This document shows positions 1 to 7,560 of a stretch of 64,000 nt of DNA, piece by piece (position 1 is the first letter of the stretch; every line of letters starts with the position of its first letter). Below the pieces are notes generated by a model. That model ran no database searches. It saw only the letters and a program-made list of their open reading frames with translations, and was not told where the DNA came from. The position numbers and the translations under genes were made by a program. This stretch comes from Pseudomonas sp. BMS12 (GTDB taxonomy: Bacteria > Pseudomonadota > Gammaproteobacteria > Pseudomonadales > Pseudomonadaceae): NCBI RefSeq assembly GCF_001592875.1, contig NZ_LSOF01000009.1, positions 92,737-156,736 on the forward strand, in the 5' to 3' direction.

Positions 1-79
1 ATTGTCTCAAGTCGTTCGCTCCGCTCACTTGGACGTCCGCAAGCTACGCTCGCGGCCGCCCCTTAGCCAAACGTTATGT
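1..79 (+). repeat. attC site 0 (left part cut off)
   Basis: The right part of an attC site with the CTTAGCCAAAC arm and right core GTTATGT at 73-79. Its apical part is the GGACGTCC...GGCCGCC variant also seen at 7924-8010. The left core lies outside the window. Confidence 0.85.
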
Positions 80-101
80 TCCTCTTCAAGGAATCTCCAT
101 A

Positions 102-377
102 ATGGAAGCTGAAGATTTCTCCAAAGAAATATCAATTAGAATAACCCTCGGCCACCTGCTGCTTGCCTGGGAAATCATGTCTGAAAAATTCTCAGACTTG
201 CAGTCACACGAAAGTCTTTCAGAAGAAGAAAGAAGAGCCATTTGGGGTTTAGCGGACTTGCTTGAAAACGCACTTATTGAATACGACGCCACTGAAAAGC
301 CCCAAGCAGAATGGGCGGCGCTTATCAGCAAAGCAAAGGAGTATATAAAAACGGTTCCTGTCGATTTCCTTGAATAG
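102..377 (+). CDS. Cassette 1: hypothetical protein, 91 aa
   Basis: The protein is acidic and predicted to be mostly helical, with a Trp/Leu-rich middle and no signal peptide or clear membrane segment. I do not recognise the family. The ATG at 102 has an AAGGA element about 10 bases upstream. The stop lies 16 bases before the attC core, typical of a cassette gene. It could be a small soluble immunity or adaptor protein, but nothing in the sequence shows that. Confidence 0.75.
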   Translation: MEAEDFSKEISIRITLGHLLLAWEIMSEKFSDLQSHESLSEEERRAIWGLADLLENALIEYDATEKPQAEWAALISKAKEYIKTVPVDFLE

Positions 378-393
378 CCTCGTGCAGTGAGGA

Positions 394-469
394 ACATAAC
401 AATTGGTTCAAACCGTTCGCTTCGCTCTCTGGGACGGGCTAAAGCCCGCCCCTTAACCAAACGTTAGAG
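394..469 (+). repeat. attC site 1 (type A, 76 bp)
   Basis: Left core ACATAAC, right core GTTAGAG, arms TTGGTTCAAA / CTTAACCAA, apical stem GGGACGGGCT...AGCCCGCCCC. Confidence 0.92.
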
Positions 470-482
470 GCTTATTCAGTTC

Positions 483-803
483 ATGCGTATCGACATAGAC
501 TTCTCAATCTTCACCTCTGCGCCATCGGCAGAAGGCGTGATATCGGGAAGCATTGAGGTCGACACGCTACCTAGAGCAGGCGAGACAATTTCGTTCTTTA
601 ATGCCCCGAACAAATCCATACCCCCTTCAAGAGCAGGCTTTGATCCGTTGCTTAAAGTGGAGAATGTAATTCACAACGCAAGCAGTCGGGGCGTGGCACT
701 TCAACTGCAGAATGTAACCCTCCCAAACAAGCAAAGTGTTGCCGAAGTCGCTGCTTACCTAGAGCAAGGCTTTGGACTATTCTTCGACCCAACTAGTGAG
801 TAA
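483..803 (+). CDS. Cassette 2: hypothetical protein, 106 aa
   Basis: A soluble protein whose N-terminal half looks beta-rich (alternating hydrophobic residues, MRIDIDFSIF) and which ends in a short helix. There is no signal peptide and no family I recognise. The ATG follows the previous recombination point by 19 bases, without a strong Shine-Dalgarno sequence. The stop is 3 bases before the next attC. It is compact and intact, so probably expressed by read-through from an upstream promoter. Confidence 0.75.
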   Translation: MRIDIDFSIFTSAPSAEGVISGSIEVDTLPRAGETISFFNAPNKSIPPSRAGFDPLLKVENVIHNASSRGVALQLQNVTLPNKQSVAEVAAYLEQGFGLFFDPTSE

Positions 804-805
804 GC

Positions 806-894
806 CTCTAACAATGCGCTCAACTGCCGCTCACTTCGTTCGCTGGACGTCCAAAAGCTGCGCTTTTGTCCGCCCGTTAGCTTAATCGTTAGCT
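806..894 (+). repeat. attC site 2 (type B, 89 bp)
   Basis: Left core CTCTAAC, right core GTTAGCT. Arms are GCGCTCAAC / GTTAGCTTAATC, and the apical stem is the long GGACGTCCAAAAGC...GCTTTTGTCCG form. Confidence 0.92.
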
Positions 895-903
895 GTCCAA
901 ATC

Positions 904-1428
904 ATGACCAACGCGCCCGCCCTGCTTCGACAAATACATGAGGAATTTGGCTCCATTCCATTTCCAACTCATTGCGGCCTGTATGCGGCGATGGCGATGG
1001 ATGATTGGATTTCTGACGAAACAGAATTGAGGAAAATTACACTTGAAAAGGATTACATAGGTGAATGGTGGAATGTTCCACTGGAGCACCTGAAAGATTG
1101 CCTGCATTACTCGCTTTGCTACCTAGATTCGAGCGGCGTTGAGTTTTATCTGCCTGCGTACATGGTCGCTCTGCTTAGGTTTCCAGAGCAATTTGATCAC
1201 CCAAAGTGCTCTAGTGCTTGGAGCGTAATAATCCACTTCAGGCTGAATGACGACGATGATGAACTTAGGGAATACTCGCGAGATAAATTCTCTAAAATTA
1301 ACGGTGGGAAGAAACGGGTTTGCCGTGAGTTTCTACAGTACGTTGCGGCATGCCCGCTCTACAATAACCATGCAGCAGAACTTGCAAAGGAAGCCCTAGA
1401 GAATGAATTTTGGGCGGTGGACAGCTAA
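904..1428 (+). CDS. Cassette 3: hypothetical protein, 174 aa (possibly DUF6714-like)
   Basis: A soluble protein containing an early GSIPFPTHCGL segment, a WW pair in the middle and a FYLPAYMVALL stretch near residue 80. That order (small/Pro-rich start, Trp-rich centre, YLPAYM) resembles DUF6714 proteins from memory; a profile search is needed. The C-terminal third is helical and ends EALENEFWAVDS. The stop codon TAA is inside the left core of the next attC (AGCTAAC), a common cassette arrangement. The function is unknown. Confidence 0.78.
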   Translation: MTNAPALLRQIHEEFGSIPFPTHCGLYAAMAMDDWISDETELRKITLEKDYIGEWWNVPLEHLKDCLHYSLCYLDSSGVEFYLPAYMVALLRFPEQFDHPKCSSAWSVIIHFRLNDDDDELREYSRDKFSKINGGKKRVCREFLQYVAACPLYNNHAAELAKEALENEFWAVDS

Positions 1429-1499
1429 CAAATGGTTCAAGTCGCTCGCTTCGCTCACTCGGGACCGGCTAAAGCCGGCCCCTTAACCAAACGTTATAT
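1423..1499 (+). repeat. attC site 3 (type A, 77 bp)
   Basis: Left core AGCTAAC overlaps the stop of the preceding gene; right core GTTATAT. Arms ATGGTTCAAG / CTTAACCAAAC; apical stem GGGACCGGCT...AGCCGGCCCC. Confidence 0.93.
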
Positions 1500-1510
1500 G
1501 AAGACAGAAC

Positions 1511-1978
1511 ATGGACGCTGACGAGCTCTTCCTAAAAGGCGATGAACTCTACGAGAAAGGTGATTTTGTAGGTGCGTTCTCAGCCTTCATGCAGGCAGCA
1601 GAGAAAGGAAGTACATCCTGTATGACACGTGTGGCATCAATGTACACATGTGGCGAAGGGGTCAATTGCGACTATGACAAAGCTATTGAGTGGGAGCTTA
1701 AAGCAATAGAGGGTGGTGAAATAACCGCACTCGTCAATCTAGGTATTTCTTACCGAGTAAAAGGCAACATCAGAAAAGCCAAATATTGGTTTGAGCGAGC
1801 CATTGAGGCTGGAGACGGTAGCGGCGCTTTGGAGTTAGCCAAGCTCTACATGGTAAGCCCCAAAGAAGAAGAAAGAGCGATTGAGTACTTAAACCTCGCC
1901 ATCACCAGTAGCAATATGTGCGAGGCCGACATTGAAGAAGCACAAGAGTTACTATCCGAGCTGCGAGGCATCATATAA
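1511..1978 (+). CDS. Cassette 4: Sel1-like/TPR repeat protein, 155 aa
   Basis: The protein consists of about four helical hairpin repeats with the Sel1 signature (ALxNLGxxY ... AxxWFxxAxExGD), clearest at residues 58-105 (DYDKAIEWELKAIEGGEITA, then KAKYWFERAIEAGDG). There is no signal peptide, so it should be cytoplasmic. Sel1 repeats serve as scaffolds for protein-protein contacts; the partner cannot be inferred here. The ATG at 1511 is 12 bases after the attC end, and the TAA lies in the next attC core. The length of 155 aa suits a minimal Sel1 solenoid. Confidence 0.85.
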   Translation: MDADELFLKGDELYEKGDFVGAFSAFMQAAEKGSTSCMTRVASMYTCGEGVNCDYDKAIEWELKAIEGGEITALVNLGISYRVKGNIRKAKYWFERAIEAGDGSGALELAKLYMVSPKEEERAIEYLNLAITSSNMCEADIEEAQELLSELRGII

Positions 1979-2061
1979 CAATGCGCTCAACTGCCGCTCA
2001 CTCCGTTCGCTGGACGTCCAAAAGCTGCGCTTTTGGCCGCCCGTTAGCTTAATCGTTAGAC
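1973..2061 (+). repeat. attC site 4 (type B, 89 bp)
   Basis: Left core ATATAAC (contains the stop of cassette 4), right core GTTAGAC. Same arms and long apical stem as site 2. Confidence 0.92.
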
Positions 2062-2065
2062 AGTC

Positions 2066-2362
2066 ATGGAAAGACAACGAGTATCCTTTGAAGAATCGTG
2101 CAAGCGGCCATGCACACTACGGATTAGTAGTTGCGGCGGACCAACAGTGCACGGTCTAAATGGCTATGCTTGTGAAAACTGCATTAGAACAGCACTAGAT
2201 AAACTCCACGCAAAACATGAAACAAGCATGCAAAGTTGCACTTACTGCGGCAAGGCACCTTCATATCAATGCCAACAAACTAATACATGCAAAGAGTGCT
2301 TTGAAAAAGCACTAAAAAGCGTAGAGCATTGGTACAAAAACCACGATCAGGGGAGTGCCTAA
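2066..2362 (+). CDS. Cassette 5: small cysteine-rich probable zinc-binding protein, 98 aa
   Basis: Several CxxC pairs are visible: CENC around residue 36, CTYC around 58 and CKEC near 75, plus further single Cys in the N-terminal third (SCKRPC, SSCGG). This spacing suggests two small zinc ribbons in a cytoplasmic protein; no known family is recognised. The ATG lies only four bases after the attC right core, so there is no room for a normal ribosome binding site within the cassette. The stop TAA lies inside the next attC core. Confidence 0.75.
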   Translation: MERQRVSFEESCKRPCTLRISSCGGPTVHGLNGYACENCIRTALDKLHAKHETSMQSCTYCGKAPSYQCQQTNTCKECFEKALKSVEHWYKNHDQGSA

Positions 2363-2432
2363 CAAGGCGCTCAAATCGCTCGTTTCACTCGCTGGGACCG
2401 GCGAAGCCGGCCCCTTAGCTTAATCGTTAGGT
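2357..2432 (+). repeat. attC site 5 (mosaic: type B arms, type A apex)
   Basis: Left core GCCTAAC, right core GTTAGGT. The outer arms are the B form (GGCGCTCAAA / TTAGCTTAATC), while the apical stem is the A form (GGGACCGGCG...AGCCGGCCCC). Confidence 0.9.
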
Positions 2433-2441
2433 CCACTGAGA

Positions 2442-2960
2442 ATGCGCCGCTTCAAAAACGCTGATAAAGCCAAGCAAATAGAGCTGACCGCTCAGTTTCC
2501 TGACCTTTACAAGCTCCAATGCGTAGAGGAAACGCAAGCCTACACCTATGGGGCAGTGAGTGTTTTTGACCATTGGCTTGACAGAAAAGAGGCAAGGGAA
2601 CTTCTTGAAAATGTTCCTGCTGAAATTCAAAAGCAGAGAAATAACGCGCTACACATCTTTAGTAAAAAAATTGCATCCGAATTCGAGATATTCAATTTTA
2701 AGCTCAATGGCAAGTGGAGATCTTGCCACCCCTTATTCCGCCACTTCACATCCACAAAAGCTGCCCACGATTATTTGACCCCAACAATCTGCCACTCTAG
2801 CAGTTGTTTTTTTAGGATCGTAATCCCAGAAATCAATGCCGTATTCTTCGAAAGCTGGGATGACACAAATGTTTTTTATCTTAGGGACCCATCGGCCGCA
2901 AAAATCATAAAACCTTTTGCACAAGAATGCGGAATACACTATCTGGAAAAATGGACCTAA
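2442..2960 (+). CDS. Cassette 6: hypothetical protein, 172 aa
   Basis: A soluble, aromatic-rich protein with mixed helix and strand character. Recognisable landmarks are ETQAYTYGAVSVFDHWLDR near residues 29-47 and an aromatic segment VFFESWDDTNVFYLRD near residue 140. No family is recognised, although the C-terminal FFESWDD...FYLRD region looks like a small alpha/beta domain. The AGG of the attC core GTTAGGT sits 10 bases upstream of the ATG. The stop lies in the next attC core. Confidence 0.76.
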   Translation: MRRFKNADKAKQIELTAQFPDLYKLQCVEETQAYTYGAVSVFDHWLDRKEARELLENVPAEIQKQRNNALHIFSKKIASEFEIFNFKLNGKWRSCHPLFRHFTSTKAAHDYLTPTICHSSSCFFRIVIPEINAVFFESWDDTNVFYLRDPSAAKIIKPFAQECGIHYLEKWT

Positions 2961-3032
2961 CAAATGGTTCAAGTCGTTCGCTTCGCTCACTGCGGGACCG
3001 GCTAAAGCCGGCCCCTTAACCAAACGTTAGAA
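2955..3032 (+). repeat. attC site 6 (type A, 78 bp)
   Basis: Left core ACCTAAC, right core GTTAGAA; standard A arms and GGGACCGGCT apical stem. Confidence 0.93.
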
Positions 3033-3046
3033 GTACAGGATATATT

Positions 3047-3838
3047 GTGCCGAGAACAAAGCGCTGGGACACACGGATAGCTAAAGATGGCTGCGGAATA
3101 GTTGAGGTTACCCTTTCATCCTGGAAATACTTTTCCGACTATATCAGCCAGGAGATGTTGGATTACTCCTCATATATATATAGAGGCCACGGCAACAAAC
3201 TATGGCTACTAGAACCCACGCTAGACAGGTTCATCAAGGAGCCAGAGTCAAACAAAAGGGCGCAACACTTAGAAAGCTTTAAGTTTTCAACTCGGGGAAG
3301 AAGAGGAAATAACCCACCAAACATCGAAGGGGAAAATGACTGGTGGGCTCTAGGCCAGCATCATGGCTTAAGAACCCCGCTACTGGATTGGAGCGAGTCT
3401 CCATTTGTCGCTCTATACTTTGCAGCCTCAGAGGCTATCAAATTAAAAACTAAGCAGCTGTCAGTTTTTTGTATTTCACAAGAAACAATAGCTGAGATCA
3501 ATGACATCGTTAATTCATTCGAGCCAATAGAGCTCATTAACAGCCAAAAGCCCACTGTAAAAATAGTACGACCACTAAGCGATGAAAACTCCAGATTAGT
3601 TAGCCAGAGAGGTTTATTCACGCGAGGCCCGAATAATTTAGATCTTGAGTCCTGGATCATTAAATTTAAACCAAAATCCAAGCACATGGACTTAATCAAG
3701 ATCAATATTCCGAATAGCAATCTAGAGAGCTGCTTAAAATATCTAAACCGGATGAATGTCAACGCCTCCACATTATTTCCAGACTTAGAAGGGGCATCCA
3801 TTTTTTGCAATCAAACTCTAGAGGTCGAAGGTTACTAA
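3047..3838 (+). CDS. Cassette 7: FRG-domain protein, 263 aa
   Basis: The FRG hallmark is clear: YRGHG at about residues 45-49, LEPTLDR soon after, then WWALGQHHGLRTPLLDWSES leading into PFVALYFAASEA. This is the conserved core of the FRG family (named for the Phe/Tyr-Arg-Gly motif), whose biochemical role is not settled and which is common in mobile and defence-associated genes. The rest (residues 140-263) is alpha/beta without a recognised second domain. The start is GTG at 3047 with AGGA six bases upstream; there is no better ATG. It is the largest gene in the array and AT-rich. A toxin or anti-phage role is an inference from family distribution only. Confidence 0.87.
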   Translation: MPRTKRWDTRIAKDGCGIVEVTLSSWKYFSDYISQEMLDYSSYIYRGHGNKLWLLEPTLDRFIKEPESNKRAQHLESFKFSTRGRRGNNPPNIEGENDWWALGQHHGLRTPLLDWSESPFVALYFAASEAIKLKTKQLSVFCISQETIAEINDIVNSFEPIELINSQKPTVKIVRPLSDENSRLVSQRGLFTRGPNNLDLESWIIKFKPKSKHMDLIKINIPNSNLESCLKYLNRMNVNASTLFPDLEGASIFCNQTLEVEGY

Positions 3839-3841
3839 TAC

Positions 3842-3917
3842 TTCTAACAATGCGCTCAAAGCGCTCACTTCGTTCGCTGGGACGGCGTTCCGCCGCCCCT
3901 TAGCTTAATCGTTAGGC
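3842..3917 (+). repeat. attC site 7 (mosaic: type B arms, short GGGACGGCG apex)
   Basis: Left core TTCTAAC, right core GTTAGGC. Arms are GCGCTCAAA / TTAGCTTAATC (B form) with a short GGGACGGCG...CGCCGCCCC apical stem. Confidence 0.9.
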
Positions 3918-3926
3918 ATACAAAAC

Positions 3927-4199
3927 ATGTACTACCAAATATTCATAAACGGAATATCTTTAGGGATATTTGGCCACCCGAATGTTCAGAATATGCACCT
4001 TTCCGTCATGGTCACTGCAGAGCAAAGCGAAATTTTCGCCAATGCTGTGTGCCTAGAAGGCGAAGATCGATACATGATTGACTGGCTTCAATACCCTGTC
4101 AGCGCAGATGATATTGTCGAATTTAAGCAAGTGTCAGAAGGTCAAGTTCCTGAGCCTCGCAAAAAGTACAAAATGCGGGCATTAGCGCCAGATGCCTAA
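3927..4199 (+). CDS. Cassette 8: hypothetical protein, 90 aa
   Basis: A compact protein with a beta-strand-rich N-terminal half (YYQIFINGISLGIFG) and a polar tail ending KKYKMRALAPDA. No signal peptide and no recognised family. The repeated pattern of short strands is compatible with a small beta-sandwich or immunity-type fold, but this is a guess. The ATG is 9 bases after the attC right core. The TAA is part of the next attC left core GCCTAAC. Confidence 0.73.
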   Translation: MYYQIFINGISLGIFGHPNVQNMHLSVMVTAEQSEIFANAVCLEGEDRYMIDWLQYPVSADDIVEFKQVSEGQVPEPRKKYKMRALAPDA

Positions 4200-4271
4200 C
4201 AAATGGTTCAAGTCGTTCGCTTCGCTCACTGCGGGACCGGCTAAAGCCGGCCCCTTAACCAAACGTTAGGT
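4194..4271 (+). repeat. attC site 8 (type A, 78 bp)
   Basis: Left core GCCTAAC, right core GTTAGGT; A arms and GGGACCGGCT apical stem. Confidence 0.93.
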
Positions 4272-4277
4272 GCACTC

Positions 4278-4595
4278 ATGGAAGAACCTGCGAAACCTAG
4301 CCAGGTAAACACCAGTAGTAACTTGATAACATATGGCATTTCCATTTTTGGCCTAGCTGGCATCTTATGGCTAATCCACATGACCTATACAGCTATCAAT
4401 ATGGTTATCGCTGGAAAAGGGCTAGAAACTTATCGAACTTTCTGGCTAGTACAGTTTAATTGGTATGGATTTCTTGCTTTCATAATGGCGTGCGCCGTCG
4501 CTATTGCCATTTGCCTCTGGTTGCGGTGGCACGAACATATGCAATGGAAAAATCTGCAGAAAAAATATGGTCGGCGTAAACGCACACCTAACTAG
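4278..4595 (+). CDS. Cassette 9: small inner-membrane protein, 105 aa, two TM helices
   Basis: Two hydrophobic helices are clear: about residues 17-42 (YGISIFGLAGILWLIHMTYT) and 62-84 (FLAFIMACAVAIAICLWLRW). The C terminus is strongly basic (KKYGRRKRTPN), so by the positive-inside rule both ends should be cytoplasmic. No family is recognised. The ATG is six bases beyond the attC, with AGG of the GTTAGGT core as the only Shine-Dalgarno-like element. The TAG stop overlaps the following attC. Confidence 0.78.
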   Translation: MEEPAKPSQVNTSSNLITYGISIFGLAGILWLIHMTYTAINMVIAGKGLETYRTFWLVQFNWYGFLAFIMACAVAIAICLWLRWHEHMQWKNLQKKYGRRKRTPN

Positions 4596-4662
4596 TGGTT
4601 CAAGCCGTTCGCTTCGCTCACTCGGGACGGGCTAAAGCCCGCCCCTTAACCAAACGTTAGAG
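4586..4662 (+). repeat. attC site 9 (type A, 77 bp)
   Basis: Left core ACCTAAC, right core GTTAGAG; arm GTGGTTCAAG; apical stem GGGACGGGCT...AGCCCGCCCC. Confidence 0.92.
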
Positions 4663-4677
4663 CCCCAGGAGCAAATC

Positions 4678-4923
4678 GTGATCAATGACCATGGATTAGC
4701 AGTAGAAATCTCAAGAATACTGCTTGAGGTTAGCGGGCGAATAGACGAAACGATCGCTATTGTTCACCAACAGAGTTCAGAGCTTGAATCCCAAGAATAC
4801 TGTCGTGCGGCAGGTGCAATAATGGGCGCCATTCTTACTGAAATTTTGAATCCTATATTTAAAAGTCATCCAGAAATTGCACCATTGGAGTTGCAGAGCT
4901 TTTACATCCACCCTAATAAATAA
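4678..4923 (+). CDS. Cassette 10: hypothetical protein, 81 aa
   Basis: A small helical protein (LAVEISRILLEVSGRIDETI, then a second long helix) with no signal peptide and no recognised family. The start is GTG at 4678, supported by GGAG seven bases upstream. Unusually for this array, about 54 bases of untranslated sequence separate the TAA from the attC, so the cassette either carries a short 3' element or has lost the end of a longer gene. Confidence 0.7.
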   Translation: MINDHGLAVEISRILLEVSGRIDETIAIVHQQSSELESQEYCRAAGAIMGAILTEILNPIFKSHPEIAPLELQSFYIHPNK

Positions 4924-4977
4924 AATTTGAAGACAGAGTTTAGTGCTGCATCAGCGCTCACATGTGAAACCGAGCAG

Positions 4978-5055
4978 CTCTAACAATTGGTTCAAGCCGT
5001 TCGCTTCGCTCACTGCGGGACCGGCTAAAGCCGGCCCCTTAACCAAACGTTAGCC
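4978..5055 (+). repeat. attC site 10 (type A, 78 bp)
   Basis: Left core CTCTAAC, right core GTTAGCC; standard A arms and GGGACCGGCT apical stem. Confidence 0.92.
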
Positions 5056-5074
5056 ATTATTGCCAGGACTCCCC

Positions 5075-5758
5075 ATGGGAAACATAGAAAGAACATTCCT
5101 GCTAGAAAGCAACGTTCCTGGAAAATACAAATTTATCTGCCGAGAATGCAGCAGAGAAACAACGCATATTATCGTTGCCGCTTACAAAGAAAGCGGCAGC
5201 CAAGACTGTGGCCGTGGAAATAGCTACGACTGGAATGAGGCCAACCAAATTATTCAATGCCAAGGGTGCGAGGCAGTATCTTTCAGGGTCGAGTCAACAA
5301 ACTCTGAAGACTATGATTATGACCATGAAAGCAACACCAGATATGACATTGAGACAATAAAGTTTTACCCAGGCCGGTCAGCAGGATTAAAAGCCATTGA
5401 CAGCTATCTGCTACCACTGAACGTTCAAGACATCTACAAAGAAACAATTCTTGCAATTGAGAATGAGCAGAACATCCTTGCCGGCATAGGGATTAGAGCT
5501 CTAATTGAGACAATATGCAAAGACCTTAACGCCGCAGGAAAAGATCTTTACAACAAAATAAACTCCCTACAAGAACAAGGCATCGTCACAAAAGAGGGAG
5601 TTGAAACTCTGCACAAACTTAGAGTGCTCGGCAACGACGCAGCTCACGAAGTAAAAAAACACAACCAACAACAACTGTCGCTAGCCATCCAAATAATCGA
5701 GCACATGTTAGACGGTACATACATAATCCCTCACAAGGTTGCGCACGTGCTCAAATAA
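5075..5758 (+). CDS. Cassette 11: zinc-ribbon plus DUF4145 protein, 227 aa
   Basis: Two parts are visible. The N-terminal ~70 residues carry paired cysteines (ICREC near residue 21 and CQGC near 58), consistent with a zinc ribbon. The C-terminal half matches DUF4145: a long helix with GIRALIETICKDL, then LHKLRVLGNDAAHE, the conserved GN.AAH signature. DUF4145 proteins often accompany restriction or defence genes, but their activity is not established. I chose ATG 5075 because AGGA lies six bases upstream; an in-frame TTG at 5060 would add five residues. Confidence 0.85.
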   Translation: MGNIERTFLLESNVPGKYKFICRECSRETTHIIVAAYKESGSQDCGRGNSYDWNEANQIIQCQGCEAVSFRVESTNSEDYDYDHESNTRYDIETIKFYPGRSAGLKAIDSYLLPLNVQDIYKETILAIENEQNILAGIGIRALIETICKDLNAAGKDLYNKINSLQEQGIVTKEGVETLHKLRVLGNDAAHEVKKHNQQQLSLAIQIIEHMLDGTYIIPHKVAHVLK

Positions 5759-5759
5759 C

Positions 5760-5836
5760 GGCTAACAAATGGTTCAAGTCTTTCGCTTCGCTCACTCGGG
5801 ACCGGCTAAAGCCGGCCCCTTAACCAAACGTTAGGT
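5760..5836 (+). repeat. attC site 11 (type A, 77 bp)
   Basis: Left core GGCTAAC, right core GTTAGGT; A arms and GGGACCGGCT apical stem. Confidence 0.93.
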
Positions 5837-5846
5837 TCACATCAGC

Positions 5847-6215
5847 ATGCGCGTGCTTACATTCATCGCACTATTGATACTTATCACTAACTCCTACGCA
5901 TGCGGCTGCAAGAAATTTAATGCTGAAACCGCATATGCCGAATCAGAAATAGTTTTCACAGCACAAATTACCAGCCAGAGCACTGTGCATAGCGATGAAA
6001 CAGAATCAGTAATATCTAAACTAAAAATATTAGAAACCCTGAAAGGGCAACCAAACAAAATAGAAAGAGTGATTTCCAGCACATCCGCAAGCACCTGCTG
6101 GAAGGCTGTTATCACTGGGGAAATATATCTTTTTTATGCTAAATCAGCACCAGATATTCATTTCAACAAGTGCAGTCCGCATAGACACATAGGCCCAGGA
6201 AACGTTGGGGAATGA
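5847..6215 (+). CDS. Cassette 12: secreted Cys-rich protein with possible netrin/TIMP-like fold, 122 aa
   Basis: A clear signal peptide is present at residues 1-18 (MRVLTFIALLILITNSYA), followed at once by CGCKKF. The mature protein then runs AYAESEIVFTAQITSQ and LKILETLKGQP, with two further Cys near 90 and 108. A Cys-x-Cys start followed by a sensed-as-strand VFTAQI segment and ...LKGQP resembles bacterial NTR/TIMP-like domains; this is a pattern-level guess. The Cys residues suggest disulfides in the periplasm. It could alternatively be a lipoprotein if cleaved before Cys19, but the lipobox is poor. Confidence 0.78.
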   Translation: MRVLTFIALLILITNSYACGCKKFNAETAYAESEIVFTAQITSQSTVHSDETESVISKLKILETLKGQPNKIERVISSTSASTCWKAVITGEIYLFYAKSAPDIHFNKCSPHRHIGPGNVGE

Positions 6216-6216
6216 A

Positions 6217-6293
6217 ACCTAACTACTGGTTCAAGTCACTCGCTTCGCTCGCTCGGGACCGGCTAAAGCCGGCCCCTTAACCAAACGTTAGGC
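6217..6293 (+). repeat. attC site 12 (type A, 77 bp)
   Basis: Left core ACCTAAC, right core GTTAGGC; arm CTGGTTCAAG; GGGACCGGCT apical stem. Confidence 0.92.
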
Positions 6294-6298
6294 ACCAA

Positions 6299-6640
6299 AT
6301 GAAACGTGCAATTGAAGTACTACTGGATGATAAGCGAGTAATGTTGCTTCAGGCTCCAGATGGCGGCCCTGCAAGCGTCCAGCTGGCTAATGTTCAGGAA
6401 AATTACATGCGTGCCTGGGCACACGCTAGCAGCGATGAAGAGGTCTGGCGCTGGCAACTCCCTGACATTCAGGATGGTCAGGCAATCTCATTCCGCGTTA
6501 TTCAAGCAGAGGCAGACGACATCTCACCTCCCCAAGAGGTAGAGAAGCGTGACCCTGAGCAGGTAGCCGCAGGCAAACAAAGAGCTAAAGAGTGGTTAGA
6601 AGCAGCAAAGAAAAATAAGCCAGGCAGTGAGAGCGCCTAA
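6299..6640 (+). CDS. Cassette 13: hypothetical protein, 113 aa
   Basis: A soluble acidic protein with a strand-rich start (IEVLLDDKRVMLLQAP) and a charged helical C terminus (KQRAKEWLEAAKKNK). No family is recognised. The ATG is only five bases past the attC, and the AGG of the GTTAGGC core is six bases upstream of the ATG, an acceptable Shine-Dalgarno position. The TAA is inside the next attC core. Confidence 0.75.
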   Translation: MKRAIEVLLDDKRVMLLQAPDGGPASVQLANVQENYMRAWAHASSDEEVWRWQLPDIQDGQAISFRVIQAEADDISPPQEVEKRDPEQVAAGKQRAKEWLEAAKKNKPGSESA

Positions 6641-6710
6641 CAATTGGTTCAAACCGTTCGCTTCGCTCACTGGGACGGGCTAAAGCCCGCCCCTTAACCA
6701 AACGTTAGGC
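6635..6710 (+). repeat. attC site 13 (type A, 76 bp)
   Basis: Left core GCCTAAC, right core GTTAGGC; arms TTGGTTCAAA / CTTAACCAA; GGGACGGGCT apical stem, nearly identical to site 1. Confidence 0.92.
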
Positions 6711-6721
6711 ATCACTAAGAT

Positions 6722-7138
6722 ATGCGCGAAGTCCAAGCACTGATCCAAGACCTCGAGTCTTCGAACTCCTCTATTCGAGATAAAGCAGCTTTAGCCTTGA
6801 TGGATGCGCTTGATGAACGTGCAGTCGAGCCACTTCTCCGAGCTATCTCTAAGCCCGAGAACGCCAACCATCGCGGCACACTGGTTTATGCATTAGGCGC
6901 ATTCAACTGCGAGGCTTATCTAGAGGTAGTAGTAGATTTAGCTCTGACCGGAAACTATGAGGTTTCTACTGGTGCCTGCAGCATACTCGGAGAATCAGCC
7001 AACTCAGCAGGCGCCATCCGGCGAATCAGGGCGCAGCTGAATAAATATGACCAAAATATGCTCTTGGCAGAGCACCACCATATGGTATGGGAAGGTCTAC
7101 ATGAACTTACAGAAGCCGAAAGCGGGATAGCGCCATGA
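6722..7138 (+). CDS. Cassette 14: HEAT-repeat protein, 138 aa
   Basis: Helical repeats of the HEAT/PBS-lyase type are visible: IRDKAALALMDALDERAVEP (residues 18-37), then GTLVYALGAFNCEAYLEVVV and a third copy with GACSILGESA. HEAT solenoids bind partner proteins; the partner is unknown. The protein is cytoplasmic, with no signal peptide. The TGA stop lies one base before the left attC core. Confidence 0.84.
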   Translation: MREVQALIQDLESSNSSIRDKAALALMDALDERAVEPLLRAISKPENANHRGTLVYALGAFNCEAYLEVVVDLALTGNYEVSTGACSILGESANSAGAIRRIRAQLNKYDQNMLLAEHHHMVWEGLHELTEAESGIAP

Positions 7139-7139
7139 C

Positions 7140-7229
7140 GCCTAACAAACGGTTCAAGGTCGTTCGCTTCGCTCACTCCGGACGTCCGCAAGCTACGCTT
7201 GCGTCCGCCCCTTAACCTGTCCGTTATGC
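7140..7229 (+). repeat. attC site 14 (mosaic, 90 bp)
   Basis: Left core GCCTAAC, right core GTTATGC. The left arm is A-like (ACGGTTCAAGG), while the apex is the GGACGTCCGCAAGC...GCGTCCGCC form. The right arm CTTAACCTGTCC departs from the A consensus. Confidence 0.88.
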
Positions 7230-7233
7230 ACTA

Positions 7234-7560
7234 ATGAAAATACGCAAAGCATACAAAACCTCGTTCCTTGTAGGATTCGGTATCTTCGCAATCTACCAAG
7301 CGTTATGGTGGACATTACGTATTTACGGTTGGGGCTGGTCTCAAGACCTAAACATTCCAGGCTTGTTTTTATCGGCCCTAGCCTACCCTTGGTCAACCAT
7401 CGTATTTTCATTGCATCGCGAAGCATTCGAGCTATTTGGTCAAACCAGCAGAACGTTCATTACCTGCATAGCCTTATCAACTGGCCTAGGAATAAATTTC
7501 ATGCTCGCCACATTCGTAGCCATCAGAGCAAAGAAACTCATTCAGCGTTTTAGCGCATAA
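7234..7560 (+). CDS. Cassette 15: small membrane protein, 108 aa
   Basis: Hydrophobic segments at about residues 9-28 (SFLVGFGIFAIYQALWW), 42-60 (GLFLSALAYPWSTIVFSL) and 75-95 (TCIALSTGLGINFMLATFVA) predict two or three transmembrane helices, with basic residues at both ends. No family is recognised. The ATG is four bases from the attC, without a Shine-Dalgarno sequence inside the cassette. The TAA overlaps the next attC core. Confidence 0.76.
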   Translation: MKIRKAYKTSFLVGFGIFAIYQALWWTLRIYGWGWSQDLNIPGLFLSALAYPWSTIVFSLHREAFELFGQTSRTFITCIALSTGLGINFMLATFVAIRAKKLIQRFSA

